Shown here in pieces: positions 1 to 9,007 of a DNA stretch of 64,000 nucleotides. Positions within the stretch are counted from its first letter, which is position 1, and every line of letters starts with the position of its first letter. The DNA is from Rhodospirillaceae bacterium. GTDB lineage: Bacteria; Pseudomonadota; Alphaproteobacteria; MPNO01; UBA2964. The stretch covers positions 81,930 to 145,929 of the forward strand of contig PBIN01000002.1 in NCBI GenBank assembly GCA_002720855.1, read 5' to 3'. The notes beneath the pieces are model-generated. The model saw nothing but the letters and a program-made list of their open reading frames with translations, was not told the origin of the DNA and did no database searches. The translations under genes and the position numbers were made by a program.

Positions 1-89
1 GTGCGCAGCCACGCCCAACCGCTGGCGATCGCCAATACCAGAATACCAGTGATTAACGCGGTGCCTCGACCGAGCCATTTCCGAACCAT
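1..89 (-). CDS. N-terminus of a membrane-anchored protein (cut by window edge)
   Basis: An ATG at position 89 on the minus strand opens a frame that stays open to the window edge (29 codons). It reads MVRKWLGRGTALITG and then a hydrophobic stretch ending in a Trp-Ala-Trp-Leu-Arg segment, which looks like a positively charged N-terminus followed by an uncleaved signal anchor. No convincing ribosome binding site is visible. The rest of the gene lies outside the window, so the product cannot be named; large periplasmic hydrolases often start this way, but that is only a guess. Confidence 0.45.
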   Translation of the reverse strand, partial: MVRKWLGRGTALITGILVLAIASGWAWLR

Positions 90-239
90 GATTGGGATAT
101 TTTACCGCTGTCGCCGCGGTGTTGTCTCCTTAATCCGCTGACGCATGCGTTGTTTCCATATTTAAGGCTTCCTGATAAAATCCGATTGTCCTCAGCTGGA
201 CAGGTTGGCGCGGTTTATAACCCTGACGGGATAATCCGG

Positions 240-344
240 ATGCTTCGTTTGGTCCGTAAAACACTTGTTGCGCTGATGTGCCTTTTTGAGGCGCCATTAC
301 CGTCGTTTGCTGGCGCAATTACCTTTACAGAAACAGATTTTTAA
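240..344 (+). pseudogene. Possible 5' remnant of a secreted protein gene
   Basis: The ATG at 240 gives 34 residues: MLRLVRKTLVALMCLFEAPL, then a PSFA-GAITF signal-peptidase-like site, then a stop. It looks like the start of an exported PEP-CTERM-type protein with nothing after the signal peptide, and lies 50 bp before an intact PEP-CTERM-like gene. It may be a degraded copy or chance. The rest of the 304-bp stretch 90-393 shows no other gene, no clear terminator, and no GG-N10-GC promoter of the kind found before other PEP-CTERM genes here. Confidence 0.3.
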
Positions 345-393
345 ACCCTCCTATTGATACGACTGGGGATTTTCAATTCATGAATACCGTCCG

Positions 394-1020
394 ATGATAA
401 AAATTCGTAATATTCTTGTTTCATTTTCAATTTTATTTGTGAGCTCTGCAGCAAATGCCATTCCTTTGCAATCACTGGCAGGGTTGTCGTCGATTACAAT
501 ATATGAGACGACGACTCATATTTTTAATCACACCTTTGGTGTCACCTCGAGCCAAATGCTTACGCGGCTAGGCAATCCACTATCTGCCATAAACAATGAT
601 TTTTCGAACCATTCGCTTGAATGGTACGACGCCTTTTATTCGAATGCCGATGGTACGCACAATACGCAAGGAGCCTACATTACTATTGAAGCACAATTTC
701 CTTCTCCTGGTCCGGGTGGTGGTGGCCTAAATGTCAACGAAGTTGTGTTGAACTTTTCGGGCGGTGGCACCGAGAATGCAAATGTTGTGACGTCATTCAA
801 TTCATTTGGATTTGGAGCTTTTCCATCTACTGTCGGCGCAGTGGCTGATGGAAACGTAAACACATTTACGACTTTGGGAAGTACTTCCACTGCCAGTGAA
901 CGTCTGAGTGTAACTGTTGGCTTTGCGTCGACGGCTGAGGTGTCCGAACCCGGGCCATTCGTTATTCTGACACTAGGCCTTGTAATGACATTGATGGTAC
1001 GCCGCCAAAGAGTTCTTTAG
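394..1020 (+). CDS. PEP-CTERM-type exported protein
   Basis: The 208-residue product begins with a signal peptide (MIKIRNILVSFSILFVSSAANA). It ends with Ser-Glu-Pro-Gly-Pro, a hydrophobic helix and a basic Arg-Arg-Gln-Arg tail, the three-part signal recognised by exosortases. PEP-CTERM proteins are sorted at the cell envelope and processed near the tripartite tail. The middle is Gly/Ser/Thr/Asn-rich with no recognised domain, including a Pro/Gly run near residue 108. The spacer residues (FVILTLGLVMTLMV) diverge from the usual GLxLLGL pattern, so sorting is inferred from architecture. The gene stands alone, 12 bp before a GST gene. Confidence 0.75.
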   Translation: MIKIRNILVSFSILFVSSAANAIPLQSLAGLSSITIYETTTHIFNHTFGVTSSQMLTRLGNPLSAINNDFSNHSLEWYDAFYSNADGTHNTQGAYITIEAQFPSPGPGGGGLNVNEVVLNFSGGGTENANVVTSFNSFGFGAFPSTVGAVADGNVNTFTTLGSTSTASERLSVTVGFASTAEVSEPGPFVILTLGLVMTLMVRRQRVL

Positions 1021-1032
1021 TTCACGCCATCC

Positions 1033-1644
1033 ATGCAACTCATCTATCATCCCGCGTCACCGTATGTCCGCAAGGTTCGTGTGGCTGCTGAGGAGCTTGG
1101 CCTTACTGATCAAATTGAGTTGGTACATGTTGATCTCACCATAGGGGTTTATAACCCAGAGGTTGGCGCCTCTAATCCAATAGGGAAGGTACCCGCACTG
1201 ATAACCGATGACGGCGATGCGCTCCATGACTCTCATGTTATTTGCGAATATCTCGATTCCTTGAGCAACGGGTCGAGACTGGTGCCGGAAAAAGCGCCAA
1301 AACGCTGGCAGGTATTACGGCTGCATGCGCTGAGCGACGAGATAATTCTTGCGGGGCAGCTTCTGCGTCAGGAAACCGTCGTAAGGCCTGCTGATCAGAC
1401 AAGCCCGGAATGGATGGCGATGCAGGAGGCACGGATAAACAGCGGCCTCGATACGGCTGAAAATCTCGCCGATGAATTAGAGGCACCGGTCAATCTTGGT
1501 CAAATTGCATTGGCCTGTGCCATCGATTGGCTGGAATTCAGAGGGTTAGCCCAGCCACTACGCAAAGGGCGGGGCAGAATGTTTGACTGGTTTGACGATT
1601 TCGCAAAGAGACCGTCTATGGCGGAGACGCGACCCGTGGATTAG
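1033..1644 (+). CDS. Glutathione S-transferase family protein
   Basis: The 203-residue protein has the usual length for a bacterial GST. Residues 1-75 form the thioredoxin-fold half: MQLIYHPASPYVRKVRVAAE carries the N-terminal Ser-Pro-Tyr active-site region, SNPIGKVPAL includes the cis-proline that binds glutathione, and DSHVICEYLD matches the gamma-glutamyl-binding turn (normally E/D-S). Residues 85-200 are the helical C-domain. These cytosolic enzymes conjugate glutathione to electrophiles or act as peroxidases or isomerases; the substrate is not predictable. Its end overlaps by 4 bp the convergent hemB gene. Confidence 0.85.
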   Translation: MQLIYHPASPYVRKVRVAAEELGLTDQIELVHVDLTIGVYNPEVGASNPIGKVPALITDDGDALHDSHVICEYLDSLSNGSRLVPEKAPKRWQVLRLHALSDEIILAGQLLRQETVVRPADQTSPEWMAMQEARINSGLDTAENLADELEAPVNLGQIALACAIDWLEFRGLAQPLRKGRGRMFDWFDDFAKRPSMAETRPVD

Positions 1645-2648
1645 GTCAGCTTCTTCGCCGTTTCCAGGGCGGCGTAGGTCAGTATTCCATTGGCGCCGGC
1701 ACGTTTACAGGCGATCAGCGCCTCGTCCATAACCTTCTCGCCATCGACAAGGTTCTGCTGCCCCGCGACTTTGAGCATCGCGTATTCGCCGCTAACCTGA
1801 TAGGCGAACGTCGGCATAGAAAAGATTTCCTTCACACGACGTAGAATGTCGAGATAGAAGAGCCCCGGCTTGACCATCACCATATCGGCGCCCTCTTCGA
1901 TATCGAGCGCGACTTCGCGCAACGCTTCATCAGAATTTGCAGGATCCATCTGATAGGTCTTTTTGTCACCACCGCTGAGATTCGGCGCAGATCCCACCGC
2001 GTCGCGGAAGGGGCCATACAGAGCAGAAGCATATTTGGCGGAATAGGCCATGATCCGTACATGCTGGAACCCTTCTTCATCGAGCGCGCCACGGATCGCA
2101 CCGACCCGACCGTCCATCATGTCACTCGGCGCGATAACGTCGCAGCCCGCCTTGGCTTGTGTCACTGCCTGTTTGCATAAAACATCGACCGTTTCGTCAT
2201 TGACGATTTTTCCATCTCGCATCAATCCGTCATGGCCATGACTCGTAAAAGGATCGAGCGCAACATCGCACATAACCCCAATGCCATCATGAGCCTCTTT
2301 TACCGCCGCGACAGCCCGGCAAACGAGATTGTCTGCGTTATAGGCTTCTTCGGCGTCTTCGGTCTTTAGCGATGGCTCGACCACCGGAAAAACCGCGACC
2401 ATCGGAATACCCACGGATTTTGCATCACCTACATTTTTAACAAGCTCTTTGATCGATAGCCGTGAAACTCCAGGCAACGTCGGCACTTCGATCCGGGCCT
2501 CGTCCCCGCCATGCACAAAAACCGGCCAGATCAAATCATTTGCCGACAGCGCGTTTTCGGCGACCAAACGACGAGTCCAATCGTCATAACGATTGCGCCG
2601 CATGCGCGTCGTCGGGAATCCGGGTTTTGGCATTTTCGGTTCCGTCAT
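1641..2648 (-). CDS. hemB: Delta-aminolevulinic acid dehydratase (porphobilinogen synthase)
   Basis: HemB joins two 5-aminolevulinate molecules into porphobilinogen, the second common step of tetrapyrrole synthesis. The 335-residue length is typical. Visible markers are the two active-site lysines, in AYSAKYAS (Lys205) and MVMVKPG (Lys260, the Schiff-base Lys). The metal-site motif DVALDPFTSHGHDG (residues 128-141) has Asp where zinc enzymes have Cys, so this is the Mg-dependent type common in alphaproteobacteria. The C-terminus (GILTYAALETAKKL) is also characteristic. The gene lies 7 bp downstream of metY on the same strand and is probably co-transcribed with it. Confidence 0.96.
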   Translation of the reverse strand: MTEPKMPKPGFPTTRMRRNRYDDWTRRLVAENALSANDLIWPVFVHGGDEARIEVPTLPGVSRLSIKELVKNVGDAKSVGIPMVAVFPVVEPSLKTEDAEEAYNADNLVCRAVAAVKEAHDGIGVMCDVALDPFTSHGHDGLMRDGKIVNDETVDVLCKQAVTQAKAGCDVIAPSDMMDGRVGAIRGALDEEGFQHVRIMAYSAKYASALYGPFRDAVGSAPNLSGGDKKTYQMDPANSDEALREVALDIEEGADMVMVKPGLFYLDILRRVKEIFSMPTFAYQVSGEYAMLKVAGQQNLVDGEKVMDEALIACKRAGANGILTYAALETAKKLT

Positions 2649-2655
2649 AGCGAGG

Positions 2656-3945
2656 CTAGGCGGCGTCGAGTGCCTGGGTCAGGTCGGCAATGATATCGTC
2701 GATATGCTCAATGCCGATGGAAAGCCGGATATATCCTTCAGTTACACCAGATGCCAGCTGTTCTTCCGCCGTGAGCTGCGAATGGGTGGTTGTTGCGGGA
2801 TGAATTGCCAGGCTTCGTGCATCGCCAATATTGGCGACATGATAGAACATTTGCAGCGCCTCAATGAATTTCTTGCCGCCTTCGGCACCCGACGCGACTT
2901 CAAACCCGATGAGAGAACCGTAACCGCCATTGAGGTACTTGTCGGCACGAGCGCGGGCTTCGCCATCCATCAGTCCCGGGAAGATAACGTTGGTTACCTT
3001 GTCGTGACTCGAAAGAAATTCCGCGACTTTTTGTGCGTTTTCACAATGGCGTTCCATGCGCAGCGCCAGCGTTTCCATGCCTTGAATAAACTGGAAAGCA
3101 TTTGCGGGACTCATTGCCGAGCCGAGATCGCGGAGTTGGGTCACCCGCGCTTTGATGATGTATGCGACAGGTCCAATAGGTTTGACGGCTTCTACCCACA
3201 CGGCACCGTGATAACTTGGGTCAGGCTGATTGAGCATTGGGAAACGGTCAGCATGCGCTTCCCAGTCGAAGTTGCCCCCATCAACAATGATGCCGCCGAT
3301 GGAGGTGCCATGCCCACCGATAAATTTGGTTGTCGAATGCATGACGATGGCCGCCCCGTGGTCGAAGGGTCGGCACAGGATCGGTGATGCGGTATTATCC
3401 ATGATCAACGGAATTCCCAATTCGCGGCCGATGGCGGCGACTTCTCCAATCGGGAACATCTGAAGTTTGGGATTGGGCAGTGTTTCGGCAAAGTAACAAC
3501 GGGTTTTTTCATCCGTTGCTTCGCGGAATGCTTCCGGGTCGGCCGGATCAACAAACCGGCACTCGATGCCCATCGTGATCAGCGTGTTTTGCAACAGGTT
3601 CCAGGTACCGCCGTAGAGATCGGTCGAGCTGACGATATTGTCGCCTGAATGCGCAATATTGGTAATTGCGATAAATGCCGCGGATTGCCCCGAGCTTAAC
3701 GCAAGACCGGCGGCGCCACCTTCAAGCGCTGTCACGCGCTTTTCCAGCACGTCGGTCGTTGGATTCATAATTCGGGTATAGATGTTGCCGAATTCCTGAA
3801 GGGCAAACAGGTTTGCAGCGTGTTCAGGACTATCAAACTGATAAGACGTTGTTTGATAAATCGGCACAGCGACTGCATTTGTTGCGTCATCTTTGCGCCA
3901 ACCCGCATGCAAAGCGATTGTTTCCGGATTTTTACTGTCGGTCAT
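2656..3945 (-). CDS. metY: O-acetylhomoserine sulfhydrylase (PLP enzyme)
   Basis: The 429-residue protein belongs to the Cys/Met-metabolism PLP family. It probably makes homocysteine from O-acetylhomoserine and sulfide. Motifs include ETIALHAGW at the N-terminus, VPIYQTTSYQF, the phosphate loop SSGQSAAF, and MHSTTKFIGGHGTSIGG carrying the PLP lysine. The insert-rich length (about 430, against about 390 for MetB/MetC) favours MetY. I chose the ATG at 3945 because GGGGG sits five bases upstream; an in-frame ATG at 3963 lacks such a site. It lies 67 bp downstream of the MFS gene. I found no SAM-II type riboswitch in that gap. Confidence 0.9.
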   Translation of the reverse strand: MTDSKNPETIALHAGWRKDDATNAVAVPIYQTTSYQFDSPEHAANLFALQEFGNIYTRIMNPTTDVLEKRVTALEGGAAGLALSSGQSAAFIAITNIAHSGDNIVSSTDLYGGTWNLLQNTLITMGIECRFVDPADPEAFREATDEKTRCYFAETLPNPKLQMFPIGEVAAIGRELGIPLIMDNTASPILCRPFDHGAAIVMHSTTKFIGGHGTSIGGIIVDGGNFDWEAHADRFPMLNQPDPSYHGAVWVEAVKPIGPVAYIIKARVTQLRDLGSAMSPANAFQFIQGMETLALRMERHCENAQKVAEFLSSHDKVTNVIFPGLMDGEARARADKYLNGGYGSLIGFEVASGAEGGKKFIEALQMFYHVANIGDARSLAIHPATTTHSQLTAEEQLASGVTEGYIRLSIGIEHIDDIIADLTQALDAA

Positions 3946-4012
3946 CTCGTCCCCCGATGGCATGAATCTGATTTATGCGCGGCATCATCCATGAAATGGA
4001 CGCTACGCCAAG

Positions 4013-5284
4013 TTATTTTTCGGTAAAGGTTTTCCGAATATTGTCTGAACGGATCGCTAGATAGGCCAGCCCGGCGGCACCAAATATAAACAGAATAGAC
4101 ATAACGTAAAAACCGGCACCAAGATTGCCGCCCGCCATATCTATCGCTATTCCGGCAATTGGCGGCACAACGGTCGCACCAAACCGGTTGCCAGTCGTTC
4201 TCAGTCCGACACTAAGGCCGAACTGACTGACGGGGACGCTGCGCGACAACAGCATTAAGATATAGGCCATTCCTAAACCGACACCGGCGCCAAACATAAT
4301 GGTACTCATCGTCAGGCCCGATAGAGATTCAAATACCGGGACCAGAGCATTGCCGACTACTGAAAGAATGATCATCGCGATGACAATCCAGTGCGGTGCC
4401 ATGTATTTTTTGGCCTGCTCGGTGGGTAGTGCTGTTAAGCCAGCAATCAAATAGGCAAAGCCGGTTACAAATCCGATGATCCGGCCTTCATAGCCCACGG
4501 TTTCCATATAGATCGGCATAAAGCTCATCCTTACCTGGATAAGGCCATTCATGAATAAGGAGGCCATCACGACGAAAGCAACGGATGGTATTAAAAACAG
4601 CCGGAAGGCTTCTTTGTAATCTATCAGTTTCGGCCAAAGATCACGTAAGCGGGGGCGCTCCTTGGGTAAGGAAACGGATTGCGGCACCGGCATGGCTAAA
4701 ACTGCAATCAGTAAAAAGATGTTGAACAGGGCGATGACACTGAATGTCGCCCATGCCTCTCCGACAAAGGACGCCTTGCCGACATCCCAAACCCAACCGA
4801 TGATTATGGGTGTAAAAAAATTGGAAAAGTTTGAAACAGAGGTGAAGCGACCCATGTGTTTGGGTGATCCTCTGGTCAATTGTCCTATTTGAGTTTGGCA
4901 GCCGATCCAGCCGATGGTGTGCAAAAAACCGGTAATCAACTGGAGGAGAACGATCAGGATGAACTGGGCCAGCAGGTATGACGAAATATCGGGGATCAAC
5001 GGATAGAGCAGGAAGAGCACGACACTGATTGCCGTGCACCACACCATTACGCGCCGAACGCCAAGCCGGTCCAAAAGCGCGCCGCTGTGTATTGAGAAAA
5101 TTGCGGCCAAGAACGAACGCGCTCCAACGGCAACGCCAATCATCCAGGCATCCATTTGAAGGATTGTCGCGCACCATAGCGGTACGATAATCGTGATCAT
5201 CGGCAGGATACCGATGCTGATGAAGGCCGTTGAGTACGAACTGAACTCAGCGCGAAAACTCAGCTCAGAGGTTTCAGTTCCCAC
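4013..5284 (-). CDS. MFS transporter
   Basis: A 423-residue integral membrane protein with about 12 hydrophobic segments. It has the MFS loop 2-3 signature as GALLDRLGVRRVMVW (near residue 67) and a charged central loop after helix 6 (PVPQSVSLPKERPRLRDLWPK). This fits a major facilitator permease in the inner membrane that moves a small solute in or out using the proton gradient. The substrate is unknown. It is head-to-head with the TauD-type oxygenase at 5436 and upstream of metY, so import of a catabolic substrate or export of a metabolite are both possible. Confidence 0.88.
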   Translation of the reverse strand: MGTETSELSFRAEFSSYSTAFISIGILPMITIIVPLWCATILQMDAWMIGVAVGARSFLAAIFSIHSGALLDRLGVRRVMVWCTAISVVLFLLYPLIPDISSYLLAQFILIVLLQLITGFLHTIGWIGCQTQIGQLTRGSPKHMGRFTSVSNFSNFFTPIIIGWVWDVGKASFVGEAWATFSVIALFNIFLLIAVLAMPVPQSVSLPKERPRLRDLWPKLIDYKEAFRLFLIPSVAFVVMASLFMNGLIQVRMSFMPIYMETVGYEGRIIGFVTGFAYLIAGLTALPTEQAKKYMAPHWIVIAMIILSVVGNALVPVFESLSGLTMSTIMFGAGVGLGMAYILMLLSRSVPVSQFGLSVGLRTTGNRFGATVVPPIAGIAIDMAGGNLGAGFYVMSILFIFGAAGLAYLAIRSDNIRKTFTEK

Positions 5285-5435
5285 ACTTTTTTTGTCTTTT
5301 GGCGACAGTTGTATGTGTCCTTTGCGTGCGCGAAAGCACCTATTGAATGCAGGTGTTTGGTTTGCGTAGCATAACTGGAATAATTATCATATCGCTTAGT
5401 CATTCACGCTGGGCCTTCGGGAGAATTGCTGTCCA

Positions 5436-6266
5436 ATGTCAATAATCGTTACACCGCTTTCCGATGCGTTGGGTGCCGCCGTGACAGGTATAGACCTTAG
5501 TCAACCCGTCAATGAACAGACCCTTTCGGATATTAAACAGGCCTGGTACGAGCACGTAATCCTCGTATTTCCCAATCAGGATATTTCAGATGAAGAGCAG
5601 GAAAATTTTTGCCTGAACTTCGGAGAACTGGAGCGGGTCCGGACAATAGACGCCGGTAGCGAAACGCCGCACGTCATGATGATCACCAATGTAAAGGAAT
5701 TGGATAAACCGACTGCTCTCCCGGATGGCGAGATGATGTTTCACTATGATCAGTGCTATTACGAGCAACCTTGTATGGGCGCTACTCTCTATGCCATCGA
5801 AATTCCCGATGTCGGTGGCAACACATTGTTTGCCAACTGTACGAAAGCCTATGAGGCTTTGTCTCATGACTGGAAGCAGCGGCTCGACGGGCTACGGGCT
5901 CTAAACTACTACGATTATGGGCTGACCCCGACGATGCGACCCGAGGAAATGAATCCGGATGTGCCTCAGTGGACGCATCCGGTGGTTCGGACTCATTCGG
6001 AAACCGGCCGCAAGGCTATATATGTCAGCCGTTTGATGAGTATGCGAATTGAAGGTCTGCCGGAAGAAGAAAGCAACGAAATCCTGAACTTCCTGTTCGA
6101 TCAAATGGAAAAACCGGAATACATCTACGAACACGTTTGGTCCAAGGGGGATCTGATGATGTGGGATAATCGTTGCAGTGTGCATGCACGGACGCATTTC
6201 TCTCCCAATGCAAGACGCATGATGCGCCGGGTAACAGTGCGTGATCCCAAACCGGTTGCGGCCTAA
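5436..6266 (+). CDS. TauD/TfdA-family 2-oxoglutarate dioxygenase
   Basis: The 276-residue protein has the TauD fold: VTPLSDALGAAVTGIDLSQP at the N-terminus, then the Fe(II) ligands His103-x-Asp105 in MFHYDQCYY, and the distal His in WDNRCSVHART near residue 250, followed by the 2OG-binding Arg in ARRMMRRVTV. The family oxidises taurine, 2,4-D, alkyl sulfates and similar acids using 2-oxoglutarate and O2 in the cytosol. It is divergent from the MFS gene and followed by a second 2OG oxygenase (PhyH), suggesting a small oxidative module. It resembles the TauD paralogue at 25774 in motif layout. Substrate unknown. Confidence 0.9.
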   Translation: MSIIVTPLSDALGAAVTGIDLSQPVNEQTLSDIKQAWYEHVILVFPNQDISDEEQENFCLNFGELERVRTIDAGSETPHVMMITNVKELDKPTALPDGEMMFHYDQCYYEQPCMGATLYAIEIPDVGGNTLFANCTKAYEALSHDWKQRLDGLRALNYYDYGLTPTMRPEEMNPDVPQWTHPVVRTHSETGRKAIYVSRLMSMRIEGLPEEESNEILNFLFDQMEKPEYIYEHVWSKGDLMMWDNRCSVHARTHFSPNARRMMRRVTVRDPKPVAA

Positions 6267-6367
6267 GAAAACCGGGAGGGTTTTTCAGTGCCCGAGATTT
6301 TGACACAGAACCAATATGACTGCTTTGCACGAGACAGAATTTTGTCAGTAGAGGCACAACCCTAACG

Positions 6368-7195
6368 ATGCCGCGGGTCCTTACAGATCAGCAGCTTTCA
6401 GAATTTCGTCGCGATGGCTTCGTCGCGCCTCTTGATTGCATTTCGTCTAAAGAGGCTGCGGATTGCATGAAGAAGATTGAAGACTATGAGACGATGACTG
6501 GGGAGGATGTTAGCAAGAATATCCGTGCCCGCGCTGTGCTTGCATTCAAATGGCTCCTTGATTTGGCGCGCCACCCGCAAATAGCCGGTGCCCTGCAGGA
6601 CGCTATTGGACCGAATGTCATTTTGATGTTCTGTGCTGTCTGGTCGAAACATCCGGGGGGTAGCAAATTCGTCTCATGGCATCAGGATGGCGCTTACAAC
6701 CCCTTTGACAAGAACAACGGTGCAACAGCTTGGATTGCGCTGACGGATTCAACGCCCGACACCGGTTGCGTCAAGATGATACCGGGGACGCACAAGAGCG
6801 GATTTTTGCATCATGACGAACGGTACGACGCGGACAATTTGGTTTCGCGCGGGCAAACCGTGGCCGACGTCGACGAAACAAAGGCCATTGATTTGGCAAT
6901 GCGTGCGGGCCAGTTCTCCATTCATCATGAAATGGTTGTTCATGGGTCTGGAGAAAATTGCGGGAATGATCGCCGGGTTGGCGTATCTTTTTCCTGTGTT
7001 GCCACCGAAACAAAGGCGCTGTCCGGTCCGCAAACCGGTGTTTTGATCGCCGGTGAAAACAAACCAGGGCATTGGGCTCTCAACAAGGAACCGGCGTTTG
7101 ACCTTGATCCTGTTGGGCTGGCGGAACTCGAAGCTTTCAAAGACGCCTATTACAATCCGGATAAAATGAAATTGGCGACTGAAACGAACGTATAA
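6368..7195 (+). CDS. Phytanoyl-CoA dioxygenase (PhyH) family protein
   Basis: The 275-residue protein is a nonheme Fe(II)/2OG oxygenase of the PhyH group. LTDQQLSEFRRDGFV at the N-terminus is the usual PhyH opening. WHQDGAYNP gives the metal ligands His105 and Asp107. FSIHHEMVVHGSGEN holds the distal His, and NDRRVGVSFSCV the 2OG-binding Arg. ALTDSTPDTGCVKMIPGTHKSG is the typical core strand-loop. Bacterial members hydroxylate varied small molecules. It lies 101 bp after the TauD gene on the same strand, so they may share a transcript. Confidence 0.9.
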   Translation: MPRVLTDQQLSEFRRDGFVAPLDCISSKEAADCMKKIEDYETMTGEDVSKNIRARAVLAFKWLLDLARHPQIAGALQDAIGPNVILMFCAVWSKHPGGSKFVSWHQDGAYNPFDKNNGATAWIALTDSTPDTGCVKMIPGTHKSGFLHHDERYDADNLVSRGQTVADVDETKAIDLAMRAGQFSIHHEMVVHGSGENCGNDRRVGVSFSCVATETKALSGPQTGVLIAGENKPGHWALNKEPAFDLDPVGLAELEAFKDAYYNPDKMKLATETNV

Positions 7196-7247
7196 CCTCG
7201 CATCAATTTGACTCGCGGAATCTATCGGCTGCGGTTACTATTTTTAT

Positions 7248-8231
7248 ATGAATACGAAACACAGGCGGCGGCGTCTTGCTTGTTTAGTAGTTTTGACGGC
7301 AATGGCCGCACCAATATTTATTTCATATCCCACCGGCGCAGTCGGCGTTACCGACCCCGGCGTTACCGAATGCGATAAACTTGCTTCATACCCGCACGAT
7401 TATAAGCGTGTCGCACCGCCTGTGCGTGACGTTTACGACACAGCGCAGGCAATCGCCGCCTGCCGGGAAGCATTGGTCAAGTTTCCAAACCACCCGCGCC
7501 TGCAGTTTCTTTTGGGTATGCTTCTTGATTCAGAACCAAGGGCGCGTTGGGTGAAATCTCCTGGTTTACCATTTTTGAAGAAAGCCTCCGATCAGGGATA
7601 TCTGGCGGCGACTTATGTAAAGGGTAAAGCGCTTCTTAAAACGTGGGGTCGGGGCCGCCGCAGCGAAGGACGGAATCTTTTATTTGTCGCTGCGCGAAAA
7701 GGACACCTGCAAGCACAGGCAGAGCTACCCCGTCATGTCGGACGTATGAACGAAGCGCAGCGAAAGGAAGCCCTCGAATGGGGTGAGCTGGCGATAAAAC
7801 GCGGCGATGTCGACGCGTATGCCTCGATCGCCAGCGCCTATTTGCTGGTGATGTCCGATGCCAAACATTATCCCAAGGCGATTGATTATCTCCACAAAGG
7901 AGATCGCGCCGGATCTCTCGAAGCGATGGCGTTGTTGGGGAGACTGCAAGTTTTTCCATTTGCGCCAAATGGTATGCGTAATCTTTTGCCGGAAAATCAT
8001 TATGGCGGTATGCAGCGGATGCTGGATGCGGCGCGGGGTGGCAGTAAAAGGGCGGCATTCTATCTTGGGCTGCTCTACACCGGTGTCACCTATAGTGTCT
8101 CGGCGCGTCGCGAGAAAATGATCTATTGGTTTTGCCGCGCCGGGGAGCGTGGTCGCTACATGGTTGCCGAAATGCTGGAAGCTGATGTTTCCACATATCG
8201 ATGCAATAATAAGAAGTCAGTAAAACAATAA
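7248..8231 (+). CDS. Sel1-like/TPR secreted protein
   Basis: A 327-residue protein with a signal peptide (basic MNTKHRRRRLACLVVLTAMA, then a hydrophobic core). The body is helical with Sel1-like units: AACREALVKFPNHPRLQFLLG, FLKKASDQGYLAATYVKGKAL, LLFVAARKGHLQAQAEL, AIDYLHKGDRAGSLEAMALLG, MLDAARGGSKRAAFYLGLLYTG and MIYWFCRAGERGRYMVAEML. Such repeats act as periplasmic or envelope protein-binding scaffolds. Two late Cys residues could form a disulfide. A 7-bp inverted repeat (AGGCTTC/GAAGCCT, 8231-8251) sits directly at its stop codon but has no T-run. Function unknown. Confidence 0.75.
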   Translation: MNTKHRRRRLACLVVLTAMAAPIFISYPTGAVGVTDPGVTECDKLASYPHDYKRVAPPVRDVYDTAQAIAACREALVKFPNHPRLQFLLGMLLDSEPRARWVKSPGLPFLKKASDQGYLAATYVKGKALLKTWGRGRRSEGRNLLFVAARKGHLQAQAELPRHVGRMNEAQRKEALEWGELAIKRGDVDAYASIASAYLLVMSDAKHYPKAIDYLHKGDRAGSLEAMALLGRLQVFPFAPNGMRNLLPENHYGGMQRMLDAARGGSKRAAFYLGLLYTGVTYSVSARREKMIYWFCRAGERGRYMVAEMLEADVSTYRCNNKKSVKQ

Positions 8232-8272
8232 GGCTTCCGACAGAGAAGCCTCCTTACAGTCGTGTATAGATT

Positions 8273-8923
8273 ATGAATTCAAAGCCCAGCGTGACACGTC
8301 GTCAATTTGTAAGCGGTATGACAATTGCCGGTGGTTTCGTAGTGGGAGCGCCAGCCTACGCGGCATTTCTGCCGACCCCGCGGCAGAATGAAGGACCATT
8401 TTACCCCGTCAAAATTCCACTCGATCATGACAATGATCTCATTCAGGTGACAGGAAGGTCGCAAAGAGCGGAAGGCGAGGCAGTCCACCTTCTCGGTCGC
8501 GTTCTAGACCTCAATGGCAAACCTGTATTGGGCGCGCAGATAGAGATTTGGCAGTGCGATGCTCAAGGTCGGTACCATCATCCGGGCGAGAGACATGGGC
8601 AGGCCGATCCTAACTTCCAGGGGTTTGGCAGGACGCTCGCGGACAAGTCAGGTTCATGGCGCTTCCGCACTATAAAGCCTGTTACCTATCCGGGCCGGGT
8701 ACCCCATATTCATTTTGGTGTGTCCGGTCGGGGCATTGAACGGCTGACGACCCAAATGTATCTAAAGGATCACACCGAAAATAATAGTGATTGGATATTC
8801 ACCAGCGTTCCGTCAGAGGCGGAGCGGCAAAGTTTGCTTGTAGAATTCGTGCCAATTGCGGGATTTGACGCACCAGTTGGTAATTTTACGATAGTGCTCG
8901 GGGGCAACACACGGGCAGGATAA
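8273..8923 (+). CDS. Tat-exported intradiol ring-cleavage dioxygenase-like protein
   Basis: The 216-residue protein starts with a Tat-type signal (SVTRRQFVSGMTIAGG, ending APAYA). The rest matches the intradiol (catechol/protocatechuate 3,4-) dioxygenase core. All four Fe(III) ligands can be placed: Tyr101 (GRYHHPGE), Tyr139 (VTYPGR), His145 and His147 (VPHIHF). The family cleaves catechols between the hydroxyls. Exported, stand-alone members are common and poorly characterised; they may act on lignin-type phenols outside the cytoplasm (inference). RQNEGPFYPV near residue 38 is a family hallmark. Confidence 0.87.
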   Translation: MNSKPSVTRRQFVSGMTIAGGFVVGAPAYAAFLPTPRQNEGPFYPVKIPLDHDNDLIQVTGRSQRAEGEAVHLLGRVLDLNGKPVLGAQIEIWQCDAQGRYHHPGERHGQADPNFQGFGRTLADKSGSWRFRTIKPVTYPGRVPHIHFGVSGRGIERLTTQMYLKDHTENNSDWIFTSVPSEAERQSLLVEFVPIAGFDAPVGNFTIVLGGNTRAG

Positions 8924-9007
8924 CGGACGATTTATCGACCCGCATAGAACGGTCAGTTGGATAAATACCCGGCAACCAAAACCAAGATATTTGTTATCGA
9001 TTGCTGG

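Noticed and set aside
2593-3387. A 264-codon open frame on the plus strand
   Set aside because: It lies entirely opposite hemB and metY, which have full catalytic motifs; the frame has no family motifs.
3946-4012. SAM-II riboswitch upstream of metY
   Set aside because: The 67-bp gap has no pseudoknot elements resembling the SAM-II consensus.
4641-5177. 178-codon minus-strand frame inside the MFS gene
   Set aside because: It overlaps the MFS coding region in another frame and has no membrane or enzyme motifs.
8231-8251. 7-bp hairpin at the stop of the Sel1-like gene as a terminator
   Set aside because: No T-run follows on either strand.
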